Shown in pieces: positions 17,667 to 25,513 of a DNA stretch of 64,000 bases. The notes under the pieces were generated by a model. The model did not search any database. It worked only from the letters and a program-made list of their open reading frames with translations, and had not been told where the DNA came from. A program made the translations under genes and the position numbers. Origin of the DNA: Methanobacterium sp. GTDB taxonomy: Archaea > Methanobacteriota > Methanobacteria > Methanobacteriales > Methanobacteriaceae. How positions within the stretch are numbered: position 1 is the first letter of the stretch; each line of letters starts with the position of its first letter. The stretch lies in contig JACRPY010000004.1 of the NCBI GenBank assembly GCA_016222945.1, positions 372,001-436,000 on the forward strand, written 5' to 3'.

Positions 17667-19292
17667 TTACATCATTGGAGGCATTCCACCAGGCATACCG
17701 CCCATACCTTCCATATCAGGAGCACCAGTGCCTGTTGATGCGATAACGTCATCAATACGGAGTATCATTTCTGTTGCTTCTGCAGCAGATTGAATAGCCT
17801 GCTTTTTAACTCTTTGAGGCTCAATAACACCAGCTTGGTACATGTCCACGACTTCTCCTTCAAATACATTTAATCCCATGTATAATGATTTTTCGTGAGC
17901 TGATCTTAAATCTACAATAGCATCAATGCTGTCAAGTCCAGCATTTTCTGCAAGTGTCCTTGGAACAACTTCTAATGCTTCAGCAAATGCTGTAATTGCT
18001 AATTGTTCTCTTCCACTTATAGTATCAGCATACTCTTTTAATCCCTTAGATATTGCTATTTCAGGTGATCCTCCACCAGCTACAACACTTTTATCCTCTA
18101 CTGTTGCTGCAACTACACCTATTGCGTCGTCTACTGCTCTTTCGATTTCTTCTGCAACGTGTTTTGTGCTTCCTCTTAAAATTAATGAAACAGCTTTTGG
18201 GTCTTTACAGTCTTCTATGAAAGTTAATATTTCATCAAATATTTTCTTTTCATATACAAGGCCTGCTTCTCCTAAATCTTCTGGTTTAAGGTCGTCTATG
18301 TTTGTAACAACATTAGCGTTGGTTGCTTTTTCAAGTCTGCTCATGTCAGATTTTTTAACCCTTTTAATTGCATAAATACCATTTCTGGTTAAATAGTGTT
18401 GTGCAAGGTCGTCTATACCTTTTTGACAGAATAAGACAGTAGCTCCAGATTCTATAATCTTGTCTACCATGTCTTTTATCATTTGCTCTTCATTTTCAAT
18501 GAATGCTTGCATTTGTGCCGGGTCGGTTAAACTGATTTTTGCATCGGTTTCAAGGTCTTTTACTTCAATTGGATATTTAATGAGAGCTATTTTAGCGTTT
18601 TCTATTTGTTTTGGCATTCCAGGGTCTGCTCTGCTTTTATCAACAACTATGCCATTTACAATTTGTGATTCAGCTACTGATTCTCCTGAAATTCTTTGGA
18701 TGTTTATGTTATCAGTGTCAACTTCTCCATCTTCTTCAACCTGCATAACTGCATCTACAACAAGTTCTGCAAGAGGTTCTCTTGCTTTTTCTGAACCTTT
18801 ACCAGTCATTGCAGTCATTGCGACTTTTATGAGAGTGTCACGGTCATCAGCATCAAATGCTATAAGGTTTAATATTTCTTGAGCTTTTTCTGCTGCTTGT
18901 CTGTAACCCATTGAAACAATTGTAGGATGAATATCCATATCAAGTAGTTCTTCGGCTTTTTTGAGTAATTCACCAGCTATAATGACTGCTGTTGTTGTTC
19001 CGTCTCCTACTTCGTCTTCCTGGGTTTTTGCAACTTCAACAAGCATTTTTGCTGCTGGGTGTTCAATATCCATTTCTTTAAGGATTGTTACACCATCGTT
19101 AGTTACTACAATGTCTCCAAGTCCATCGACGAGCATTTTGTCCATTCCTTTTGGACCTAATGTTGTTCTAATGGTTTCAGCAAGGAGTTTTCCTGCCATA
19201 ATATTCATTCTTTGAGCGTCTCTTCCTAATAATCTATCAGTACCTTCTGGAAATATTAATATTGGTTGGCCATTGCCACCTAATTGTGCCAT
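17667..19292 (-). CDS. ths: Thermosome subunit (group II chaperonin)
   Basis: 541 residues, full length for a thermosome subunit. The ATP site shows LGPKGMDKML, NDGVTILKEM and VGDGTTTAV near the N-terminus, with VVAGGGSPEI in the C-terminal equatorial part. The C-terminal tail is the Gly/Met-rich GMGGMPGGMPPMM that projects into the folding chamber. It builds the double-ring ATP-driven protein-folding complex of the cytoplasm. The ATG has GAGGTGAT six bases away. A TATA-like TATTTATA near 19391-19399, preceded by CGAAA, gives a leader of about 75 bases that contains a two-hairpin element; a hairpin array follows the stop. Confidence 0.96.
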   Translation of the reverse strand: MAQLGGNGQPILIFPEGTDRLLGRDAQRMNIMAGKLLAETIRTTLGPKGMDKMLVDGLGDIVVTNDGVTILKEMDIEHPAAKMLVEVAKTQEDEVGDGTTTAVIIAGELLKKAEELLDMDIHPTIVSMGYRQAAEKAQEILNLIAFDADDRDTLIKVAMTAMTGKGSEKAREPLAELVVDAVMQVEEDGEVDTDNINIQRISGESVAESQIVNGIVVDKSRADPGMPKQIENAKIALIKYPIEVKDLETDAKISLTDPAQMQAFIENEEQMIKDMVDKIIESGATVLFCQKGIDDLAQHYLTRNGIYAIKRVKKSDMSRLEKATNANVVTNIDDLKPEDLGEAGLVYEKKIFDEILTFIEDCKDPKAVSLILRGSTKHVAEEIERAVDDAIGVVAATVEDKSVVAGGGSPEIAISKGLKEYADTISGREQLAITAFAEALEVVPRTLAENAGLDSIDAIVDLRSAHEKSLYMGLNVFEGEVVDMYQAGVIEPQRVKKQAIQSAAEATEMILRIDDVIASTGTGAPDMEGMGGMPGGMPPMM

Positions 19293-19295
19293 ATA

Positions 19296-19354
19296 ATCAC
19301 CTCAATTTTTTTTTAAAATTGTGGTTCAGAAATGCTATGCATTTCTTCAACCTC
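19296..19354 (-). promoter_or_regulatory. Two-hairpin leader element of the thermosome mRNA (repeat copy B)
   Basis: In the mRNA sense the order is GAGGTTGA, a stem with 8-base arms (AGAAATGC, loop ATA), GAACCACA, a stem of CAATTTT with AAAATTG, then GAGGTGAT and the start codon. GGTT before and AACC after the first stem can pair as well. The first G of the Shine-Dalgarno GAGG is the last base of the second stem. The same layout, with different stem bases, precedes pheT at 20291-20350. Confidence 0.7.
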
Positions 19355-19599
19355 TATAATCTGTGTATTTTATCAGTGGGTTAGAGGTTCTATAAATACT
19401 TTTCGAGAGACATATTTTTTAAATTAGTTTTTATCATAAATTTAGGTAATAAAAATATCTTTTTGGGTAAACTAAGCCTCAATTCATAAATTTTGGTTGT
19501 ATATTTAGTTAATATATCTATATTTTAGAAATTAAGTTATTATAACTCCTTTAGGTTAAATTTTATTTTAAAAAAAGCTAAAATAAGATATTTAAAGCA
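19355..19599. other. Thermosome promoter region and gene-free spacer
   Basis: Together with the leader element this is a 307-base space without a gene. Reading leftward, CGAAA followed by TATTTATA near 19391-19405 is a good BRE/TATA pair for the thermosome gene. The rest (19410-19599) is AT-rich and shows nothing I can name. Confidence 0.5.
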
Positions 19600-20130
19600 T
19601 TATTCTTCTAGTTCATATTCAAATTCAAAAATTGAATCTCCAGTGGATTCATTACTTGATAAATGTTCCATTTCATGGGAAATACCATATGCATTTGTGC
19701 CAGTGAACCTAAAAGGTCCTTTAATCTTTTTTAATGTAATTTTTTTATCCATAGGATTCATTGAAGCGTTTAATGCATATTCTGCATCAATTACAACCCC
19801 ATATGGTCTTTTAACAATTTCTCTTTCCTTTTTATTCCCACATTTTTCCATCCTGTAAACTGAACCATTTTGACTTATTATATGAGGGTTATAAAACAAA
19901 AACATGTTTTCTAAAGTATATCCTAACATTTTTTCTTCATCAAAACGTGTAATTTTTTCTTTTACAGCCATTACTTTTGTTGAATTCATTTTAAGACTCC
20001 AATCTCCTCCAAATTTTATAGAAAATATAAGGGGAAGAAAGAGATCATAAGGAATATTAAGACGTTCAATTATTTCTTTTTCCTTTAAACTAAATGATAA
20101 CTGCTTTTTAAAATCATCAATTTCACTTAT
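19600..20130 (-). CDS. Hypothetical protein, probable AUA start
   Basis: The frame from the first ATG (19989) gives 129 residues. Upstream it stays open for another 47 codons that read like protein (SEIDDFKKQLSFSLKEKE...) and contain no ATG, GTG or TTG. AAGGTG at 20136-20141 lies five bases before ATA at 20128-20130, giving a 176-residue protein. Against this, GGAG also lies seven bases before ATG 19989, so the shorter form is possible. The product is soluble and acidic at the end (ESTGDSIFEFEYELEE); its TLENMFLFYNPHIIS and PYGVVIDAEYAL segments match no family I recognise. It is a single gene, divergent from pheT. Confidence 0.6.
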   Translation of the reverse strand: MSEIDDFKKQLSFSLKEKEIIERLNIPYDLFLPLIFSIKFGGDWSLKMNSTKVMAVKEKITRFDEEKMLGYTLENMFLFYNPHIISQNGSVYRMEKCGNKKEREIVKRPYGVVIDAEYALNASMNPMDKKITLKKIKGPFRFTGTNAYGISHEMEHLSSNESTGDSIFEFEYELEE

Positions 20131-20290
20131 GTTAACACCTTCTTTACTAACCTATTGAATCTATTTAATTATTTAAATAATAAAACCTATACAAATTCAT
20201 ATAATGATTTATGGAATAAAATATAACTAAAACAAATTTCAAGTTTATATATTAAATTAATCAGTTAAAACAATTTTTACTTATCATAAA

Positions 20291-20350
20291 TTGAGGTTGA
20301 GAAAAATCGTAGATTTTTCGAACCACAAAATTTTAATAAAAATTTTGAGG
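20291..20350 (+). promoter_or_regulatory. Two-hairpin leader element of pheT mRNA (repeat copy C)
   Basis: The order is TTGAGGTTGA, stem 20301-20319 (GAAAAATC, loop GTA, GATTTTTC), GAACCAC, stem 20326-20347 (CAAAATTTT with AAAATTTTG, loop AATA), then GAGG as the Shine-Dalgarno sequence and ATG at 20359. GGTT 20295-20298 can pair with AACC 20321-20324. Compared with the thermosome leader the linkers are kept while both arms of the first stem change together, as expected of a conserved structure. The leading TTGAGGTTGA resembles the trailing TTTTGAGGATGA, like a duplicated ribosome-binding site. Confidence 0.7.
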
Positions 20351-20358
20351 ATGACAAT

Positions 20359-22026
20359 ATGCCAGTTATAACATTTGATTATGAAGACCTTTATGAATTA
20401 TTAGGAATGGAAATTCCAAAAGAAAAGTTAATAGAACTTCTACCTATGATTGGAAGTGATATTGATGATTATGATGATAAACAGGTTAAAGTAGAATTTT
20501 TCCCTAACAGACCTGATTATTTGAGTGTTGAAGGAGTTGCAAGAACACTTAAAGGCTTTTTAAACCTTGAAAAAGGCTTGCCAGAATATAATATTGAAAC
20601 ATCTAAAATAAATGTTGAAGTAGACTCCAATTTAGAAAATATAAGGCCATATATTGCTTTTGGTATTGTAGAGAGTGTTGATTTAACTGGAAATAAGTTA
20701 AAACAAATCATGGAATTTCAGGAAGACCTTCACTGGGTTTTAGGGAGAGATAGAAAAAAAGTAGCTATTGGAATTCATAATTTAGATGTGATTGAGCCTC
20801 CTTTCTTTTATAAAGCAGCGGACCCAAACAAAGAGTCATTTGTACCTCTTGAATGTCTTCAGGAGATGACTTTAAAGGAAATACTTCAAGAACATGGAAA
20901 AGGAGTTAAATATGCTCATTTAATTAATGGATTTGATAAATATCCACTTATTGTTGATTCTAATGATAATGTGCTTTCAATGCCCCCTATAATTAATGGG
21001 GAACTCACTAAACTCACTGAAGATACTAAAAATGTATTGGTTGATGTAACTGGTACTGATGAAAAAGCTGTTAATTACACTCTTAATATTATTATGGCCT
21101 CATTTGCTGAAGCTGGTGGTAAATTAAAATCTTTAAACGTAGTTTACAATAATAGAAATGTCCAAACTCCTAATTTTATGCCAAAGAAAAAAGAAGTAAA
21201 CATTAAAAATGCAGAAAAACTTATTGGAATTGATTTAACTGCTTTTGATGTTGCAAATTATCTTAGTAAAGTTAGAATTGGAGCTGAAATTGAGACTCAG
21301 GATATAATTCAGGCCATTATTCCTGCATACAGAGTAGATATTTTACATGAAGTTGATGTAATAGAAAACATAGCCATAGGTTACTGTTTTAAGAAATTAG
21401 AACCAGAATTACCTGAAATTGCAACTATAGCCCGTGCAAATAAGAAAGAAACATTTGATAATCTTTTAAGGGAAATAATGACTGGAATGGGATTTTTAGA
21501 GACAATGAGCCTCATGTTAACCAGTGAAAAACAGCATTACAAAAATATGAAACTTCGAGAAGATGAAAGGGTTACTGTAGCCCAACCAATATCTGTTGAT
21601 AGAACCATGCTTAGAAAAAATCTTTTACAAGGTTTAATGGAATTTTTAGAGGATAATAAACATGAAGAACTTCCACAAAAGATTTTTGAACTGGGTAATG
21701 TAGTATTTTTAGATGATACCTCTGAAACTTGCACTCGTGATGTTAAAAAGTTAGCTGGAGCTGTAACTCATTCTAATGCAAATTTTACTGAAATTAAATC
21801 CTTTGTTGATGCATTATTTGTAAATATTGGGCTCAAGATGGAAGTTGAACCATTTCAACATCCTTCATTTATAAAAGGCAGATGTGCTAAGGTTAGAGGA
21901 ATAAATAACTGGAAATCTGCTGATTTAAATGTTAATGGATTTTTTGGAGAAGTTAATCCTGAAGTAATAACTAATTTCAACTTAGAATATCCTATTATTG
22001 CATTTGAACTTGAATTTAATTTGTAA
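20359..22026 (+). CDS. pheT: Phenylalanyl-tRNA synthetase beta subunit (archaeal type)
   Basis: 555 residues, the length of archaeal/eukaryal PheRS beta. It begins PVITFDYEDLYELLGMEIP, and carries the EFFPNRPDYLSVEGVARTL segment of the B1 region and the HEVDVIENIAIGYCF block of B5. The protein pairs with PheS to charge tRNA-Phe in the cytoplasm. No pheS is seen next to it, so the subunits are encoded apart here. The mRNA leader carries the hairpin element at 20291-20350. The next gene is convergent. Confidence 0.94.
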   Translation: MPVITFDYEDLYELLGMEIPKEKLIELLPMIGSDIDDYDDKQVKVEFFPNRPDYLSVEGVARTLKGFLNLEKGLPEYNIETSKINVEVDSNLENIRPYIAFGIVESVDLTGNKLKQIMEFQEDLHWVLGRDRKKVAIGIHNLDVIEPPFFYKAADPNKESFVPLECLQEMTLKEILQEHGKGVKYAHLINGFDKYPLIVDSNDNVLSMPPIINGELTKLTEDTKNVLVDVTGTDEKAVNYTLNIIMASFAEAGGKLKSLNVVYNNRNVQTPNFMPKKKEVNIKNAEKLIGIDLTAFDVANYLSKVRIGAEIETQDIIQAIIPAYRVDILHEVDVIENIAIGYCFKKLEPELPEIATIARANKKETFDNLLREIMTGMGFLETMSLMLTSEKQHYKNMKLREDERVTVAQPISVDRTMLRKNLLQGLMEFLEDNKHEELPQKIFELGNVVFLDDTSETCTRDVKKLAGAVTHSNANFTEIKSFVDALFVNIGLKMEVEPFQHPSFIKGRCAKVRGINNWKSADLNVNGFFGEVNPEVITNFNLEYPIIAFELEFNL

Positions 22027-22047
22027 CTTGAATTATTTCTTATTTTT

Positions 22048-22458
22048 TTATTTTCCAATAATTGTGAGCACAAATTTCCTGTTTCTTGGACCATCTAATT
22101 CCACAAAAAACACTCTCTGCCATGTTCCTAAGCTTAATCTATTATTTTCTATAGGAATTGATTCACTACTGCCTATAAAAAATGTTCTTATATGTGAATC
22201 TGCATTGTTATCAATTAAATCATGCCCATAATTCTTATTTTCTGGAATTAAATTTTCAAGTGCATTTTTAAAATCTTTGATCAATCGTGATTCATTTTCA
22301 TTTATCACAATTCCTGCTGTTGAATGCATAGCAAAAATATTAACAATCCCCTCTTTTATTTTGCACGTAGCAAGAATATCATCAATATCCTTTGTGATAT
22401 CTATAATTTCAACCCTATCTTTTGATCCTTTAGTTAATTCGTATTTCAATATCTCCAT
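22048..22458 (-). CDS. YjbQ/UPF0047 family protein (copy 2)
   Basis: 136 residues from the ATG at 22458, which has AAGGTG upstream at good spacing; the longer frame to 22539 adds 27 residues without ribosome-binding site and is not favoured. Family landmarks: NIFAMHSTAGIVINENES, NNADSHIRTFFIG and LGTWQRVFFVELDGPRNRK. It differs clearly from the copy at 5149-5547 (for example GHDLIDNNADSHIR against KHGANAFSHLR), so the two are old paralogues rather than a recent duplication. Convergent with pheT. Confidence 0.8.
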   Translation of the reverse strand: MEILKYELTKGSKDRVEIIDITKDIDDILATCKIKEGIVNIFAMHSTAGIVINENESRLIKDFKNALENLIPENKNYGHDLIDNNADSHIRTFFIGSSESIPIENNRLSLGTWQRVFFVELDGPRNRKFVLTIIGK

Positions 22459-22579
22459 AGGAACACCTTTTAAACTAATATTCAACATTATATTCATTTT
22501 CCGGCTAAATATAATTTTTTTTGAATAGATAATTATCAAGAAAAACCTTAAAACTTAATTTACAATCTTTTTAAGTTAT

Positions 22580-23689
22580 TTAGCCAAATATCTGATAAAA
22601 TACACTTGTTAAATACTTAGTTATAACATCGAAAGGTTCATAAGCACTATTCATGAACGTGTATTTAGGAAATGTCATATTCTTTTTGCTTGTGTGGTCA
22701 TAGGTTAATTTTGCAAATAAATAATCTAAATCAGCTTTTCTTAATTTTTTTCCATCAACATTAATTGAATCAGGAACAGTTTTATTAGATTCCATATATT
22801 TATAAACCGCCTTTCCAACATCCCTGTATTCATTTATTGTAAGAACTCCAAAATAAGTGCTTTCCCCTGAATTAGCACTGTTTTGGAAATCTAAAGTTGC
22901 ATTTTTTAGTGGATAACCACTTACATATTGGGATATTAAATACATCCATTTAGAATATCCTATTTTAGGATTTTTTCCATTCAATACATCTTGAGAACTT
23001 GGTGCCAGTTCTGTAGGATTCATTTGGTGAATACCTACAAGTAAAGAATTATAGCCAGAATTTAAAAACTTTTTATTGGAAGAATACGCTACATTAACCA
23101 GGCCCTTAGCAATTTTATTTATTTCTTCCTGTTGTGATGATGTTCCAACATTAGGCTGTATTAAATCAATCCCTGCACTATCTAAAAAAGATGCTGGAGA
23201 ATATAAACCTGCAAAATATGGACTTGAATAATTATCATCATAGGACCTTGGAATATAACTAATATTTTCTAAATCAACACTACCATAATTTATAAACACA
23301 ATTGCATCTAATTTTTGAGCTTCTGATTTTAAATAACCATTTTTAACCCCGATTACAAGATCAAACATGGATCCTGGATCTGCAGCTGCGATATATGCTG
23401 CAGTTCCATTAGGAGCATTTTTTACAGCCCGAGGTGCTTCTCCAGGATTTGGTGAATTTGGGTCAATAATAACATTTGCAGAGCTAGATATTGCATTTTT
23501 AATTCTTTTAAGCATCTCTTTATCCGTACTTTCTGAAATAAAATTATCGCTACTAATATAAATTGTTGGAATGTTGATTGCTGAATAACTACTTGTGGCG
23601 TTATTTGAAGCAGCACTAAAAACCATACTGGCTGATGCTCCTAAAATGAAAATAATAAAAATTAAAAATAATATTAAAGCTTTTTGCAT
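22580..23689 (-). CDS. Secreted protein with a possible pseudomurein-binding repeat
   Basis: A 369-residue protein with an N-terminal signal peptide or anchor (MQKALILFLIFIIFILGASAS). The middle is rich in Ser, Asn and Tyr, as in archaeal surface proteins, and contains GSMFDLVIGVKNGYLKSEAQ. Near the C-terminus, DVGKAVYKYMESNKTVPDSI followed by NVDGKKLRKADLDYLFAKL resembles the pseudomurein-binding repeat (PF09373) used by Methanobacteriales to hold proteins on the cell wall. One repeat is visible, where two or three are usual. No catalytic domain is recognised. SD AAGGTG precedes the ATG. It follows pyrI on the same strand. Confidence 0.55.
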   Translation of the reverse strand: MQKALILFLIFIIFILGASASMVFSAASNNATSSYSAINIPTIYISSDNFISESTDKEMLKRIKNAISSSANVIIDPNSPNPGEAPRAVKNAPNGTAAYIAAADPGSMFDLVIGVKNGYLKSEAQKLDAIVFINYGSVDLENISYIPRSYDDNYSSPYFAGLYSPASFLDSAGIDLIQPNVGTSSQQEEINKIAKGLVNVAYSSNKKFLNSGYNSLLVGIHQMNPTELAPSSQDVLNGKNPKIGYSKWMYLISQYVSGYPLKNATLDFQNSANSGESTYFGVLTINEYRDVGKAVYKYMESNKTVPDSINVDGKKLRKADLDYLFAKLTYDHTSKKNMTFPKYTFMNSAYEPFDVITKYLTSVFYQIFG

Positions 23690-23716
23690 TAAAACACCTT
23701 AGAAATAAAACAATAA

Positions 23717-24181
23717 TTAAAATTGAGCCTCGATTTCGCTTTCTTCCATAATTCGCTCACAATAATAACACCTTAAAATAACTGGTTTCTTTTCAATTAC
23801 TAAAAATTTAGTATTAACAGGCTCATCTGTATTGGTTATGCAGTTAGGGTTTGGACATTTAAATATTCCACTTATCTTGTTCATTAAATGGACTTTTCCC
23901 TTGTCTACAAGTTTATAATCCCTAATTATGTTTATTGTTGCATAAGGAGCTATCAATGCTATTTTATCCACTTCTTTAGATGCCAGTTCCCTTCCCTCTA
24001 TTTTAACTATGTCTTTACTTCCCATTTGAGATGATAAAACATTCATTGCAATGGTCACTGTATTTTTCTGGTTAGGTAGATCAAGTATTTTAAGAACACT
24101 TAACGCTCTGTTTGCAGTTATATGATCTATTACCGTACCATTCCTTATTGGTTTTACTTTAAGTTTTATTGGTGTTTTCAT
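23717..24181 (-). CDS. pyrI: Aspartate carbamoyltransferase regulatory subunit
   Basis: 154 residues, full length. The allosteric domain carries IRNGTVIDHITANRALSVLKIL. The C-terminal zinc domain has its four cysteines in CPNPNC and CYYC, with ITNTDEPVNTKF between. PyrI binds nucleotides and controls the PyrB catalytic trimer in pyrimidine synthesis. No pyrB is in view nearby. Confidence 0.95.
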   Translation of the reverse strand: MKTPIKLKVKPIRNGTVIDHITANRALSVLKILDLPNQKNTVTIAMNVLSSQMGSKDIVKIEGRELASKEVDKIALIAPYATINIIRDYKLVDKGKVHLMNKISGIFKCPNPNCITNTDEPVNTKFLVIEKKPVILRCYYCERIMEESEIEAQF

Positions 24182-24382
24182 ATTATACCTGCAAATTATT
24201 TTTTTTATATTAATATTTAGTCTTAATCATCTTATAAAAATAGTACTTACTTTTTTATAAATTTTGGTTTAAAAACAATGAAAATGAACAAAAATATATT
24301 TTAATGGCATAATAATGTTATGTAATCAACTTAAGGCAACATTTTAAAAAATAATTATAACTCATATATAAAAGGTGTTTTA

Positions 24383-24760
24383 ATGGATTCTAATGAAAAT
24401 AATGAAATTAAAGACTTTTTTAGTTTAATCTGTCCAGAATGTGGTGTTGGAAATCCAAAAGATGCCGAAAATTGTCTTGTATGTGATAAAGACCTTAAAA
24501 ATACAGTTATGTTTTTAGAGGATGATTCCTTTGACATTGAAATTACAAATGAATATTTAATTGAATATAGAAAAAAATTCTGGGGAACAGATAGAACTGG
24601 TAAAGTTACGAAATATGAACTCTCTAAAATTGAAAAAGTTGAATTTGGAGAACCAATTTCCCGGTTCATATTTTACTACAATGAAAAAAGAGTTGTTTTC
24701 CCATTAAAAGAAGAAAATATGGGAAAAATTAAAAATTATTTTTTAAAAAAAGGCCCTTAA
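24383..24760 (+). CDS. Zinc-ribbon protein of unknown function
   Basis: 125 residues. Residues 18-38 form a zinc ribbon (CPECGVGNPKDAENCLVC), followed by a mixed alpha/beta domain with RKKFWGTDRTGKVTKYELS and RFIFYYNEKRVVFPLKE that looks like a small PH-like or strand-rich fold. The start has AAAGGTG at good spacing. It is a single rightward gene, convergent with the PepSY-like gene. Function unknown. Confidence 0.7.
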   Translation: MDSNENNEIKDFFSLICPECGVGNPKDAENCLVCDKDLKNTVMFLEDDSFDIEITNEYLIEYRKKFWGTDRTGKVTKYELSKIEKVEFGEPISRFIFYYNEKRVVFPLKEENMGKIKNYFLKKGP

Positions 24761-24771
24761 ATCTGTTTAAA

Positions 24772-25179
24772 TTATATTTGGCCCTCTCCTAAATTCGCAC
24801 CAGTTTGTGCATCTATAACAACTCCACTAACAATTTTACCGTTTTGTATAACTGGTATATCCCACACTAATTTTCCATCAGGCAATTTACTTAGAGTAGG
24901 GTTTCCAGGATATGCACCAGGCTCATTTATAAACTGCAAAGAAATTTCTTTTGCATGTTCAGAGGATATATTGGTCTTAATATTATTATTTACTTGTGTA
25001 TTGTTGACGGAAGTGATATTAGTTTGGTTTTGAGGTGTTGTTTGAGTATTATTTGGATTTGTTATATTCTGAGTGGTGTTATTTCCTGTATTTATATTAG
25101 AACCTTGTAAAGAATATACATACAAACCAACGCCAGCTAAAATAATAACTGCAATTATTGCTATAATTCCTTTATTCAA
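24772..25179 (-). CDS. Membrane-anchored PepSY-like protein
   Basis: A 135-residue protein with an N-terminal membrane helix (GIIAIIAVIILAGVGLYVYS), a long Asn/Thr/Gln-rich linker of about 50 residues, and a C-terminal domain of about 60 residues: SEHAKEISLQFINEPGAYPG then LPDGKLVWDIPVIQNGKIV and VIDAQTGANLGEGQI. That order matches PepSY-type domains, thought to bind or inhibit at the cell surface. The domain faces outwards. Asn/Thr-rich linkers with N-x-T sites suggest glycosylation. Confidence 0.65.
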   Translation of the reverse strand: MNKGIIAIIAVIILAGVGLYVYSLQGSNINTGNNTTQNITNPNNTQTTPQNQTNITSVNNTQVNNNIKTNISSEHAKEISLQFINEPGAYPGNPTLSKLPDGKLVWDIPVIQNGKIVSGVVIDAQTGANLGEGQI

Positions 25180-25345
25180 TTTTTCACCCCAATAAATTAA
25201 TCAATAAATCTTTTCTATATTTATTTTTTACATTATATTATAAAAAAATTTGGATAAATGAAATTAACTTATCTTTTTGATGATTCACTCTTTTTTCTAT
25301 CTTTAAAAGAAACCTTAAATATTTAAAAATAAAAAAGAGAAAAAA
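25180..25345. other. AT-rich spacer before the secD-side repeat
   Basis: First half of a 334-base gene-free region. It holds the upstream region of the leftward PepSY-like gene. Nothing else can be named. The second half is the hairpin array at 25346-25511. Confidence 0.4.
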
Positions 25346-25511
25346 ATGTAAATTTTTTACATCGCCCTAAAATCTGTCAAAATCGAAGATTTCGTGCCAC
25401 AAAACCTCCGGTTTTGTTGGCTTCGATTTTATGGACCCTCAAACACTTCGTGTTTGGGGCATCAAAAAACTTTGTTTTTTGAAAGCCCAAAAAATCAAAG
25501 ATTTTTGAGGG
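25346..25511 (-). repeat. Hairpin-array repeat, copy D, directly downstream of secD
   Basis: Beginning three bases after the secD stop codon are several stems. The outer arm ACCCTCAAA (25435-25443) pairs with TTTGAGGGT (25504-25512). CAAACAC/GTGTTTG lies around 25440-25456, loop TTC. TCAAAAAAC/GTTTTTTGA is at 25462-25482, loop TTT, bracketed by GGGC and GCCC. AAAAATC/GATTTTT with loop AAA lies at about 25490-25506. ACAAAACC/GGTTTTGT is at 25399-25417, bracketed by GCC/GGC and closed by AAAATCGAAG (25379-25388) with CTTCGATTTT (25421-25430). ATGTAA/TTACAT lies at 25346-25362. The linkers GGGGCATC and GCCAC recur in copies A and F. Confidence 0.75.
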
Positions 25512-25513
25512 TT

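Noticed and set aside
17540..25511. tRNA or other known structural RNA in the hairpin-rich spacers
   Set aside because: No acceptor stem, T-loop or anticodon arm; the stems are AT-rich and too short.
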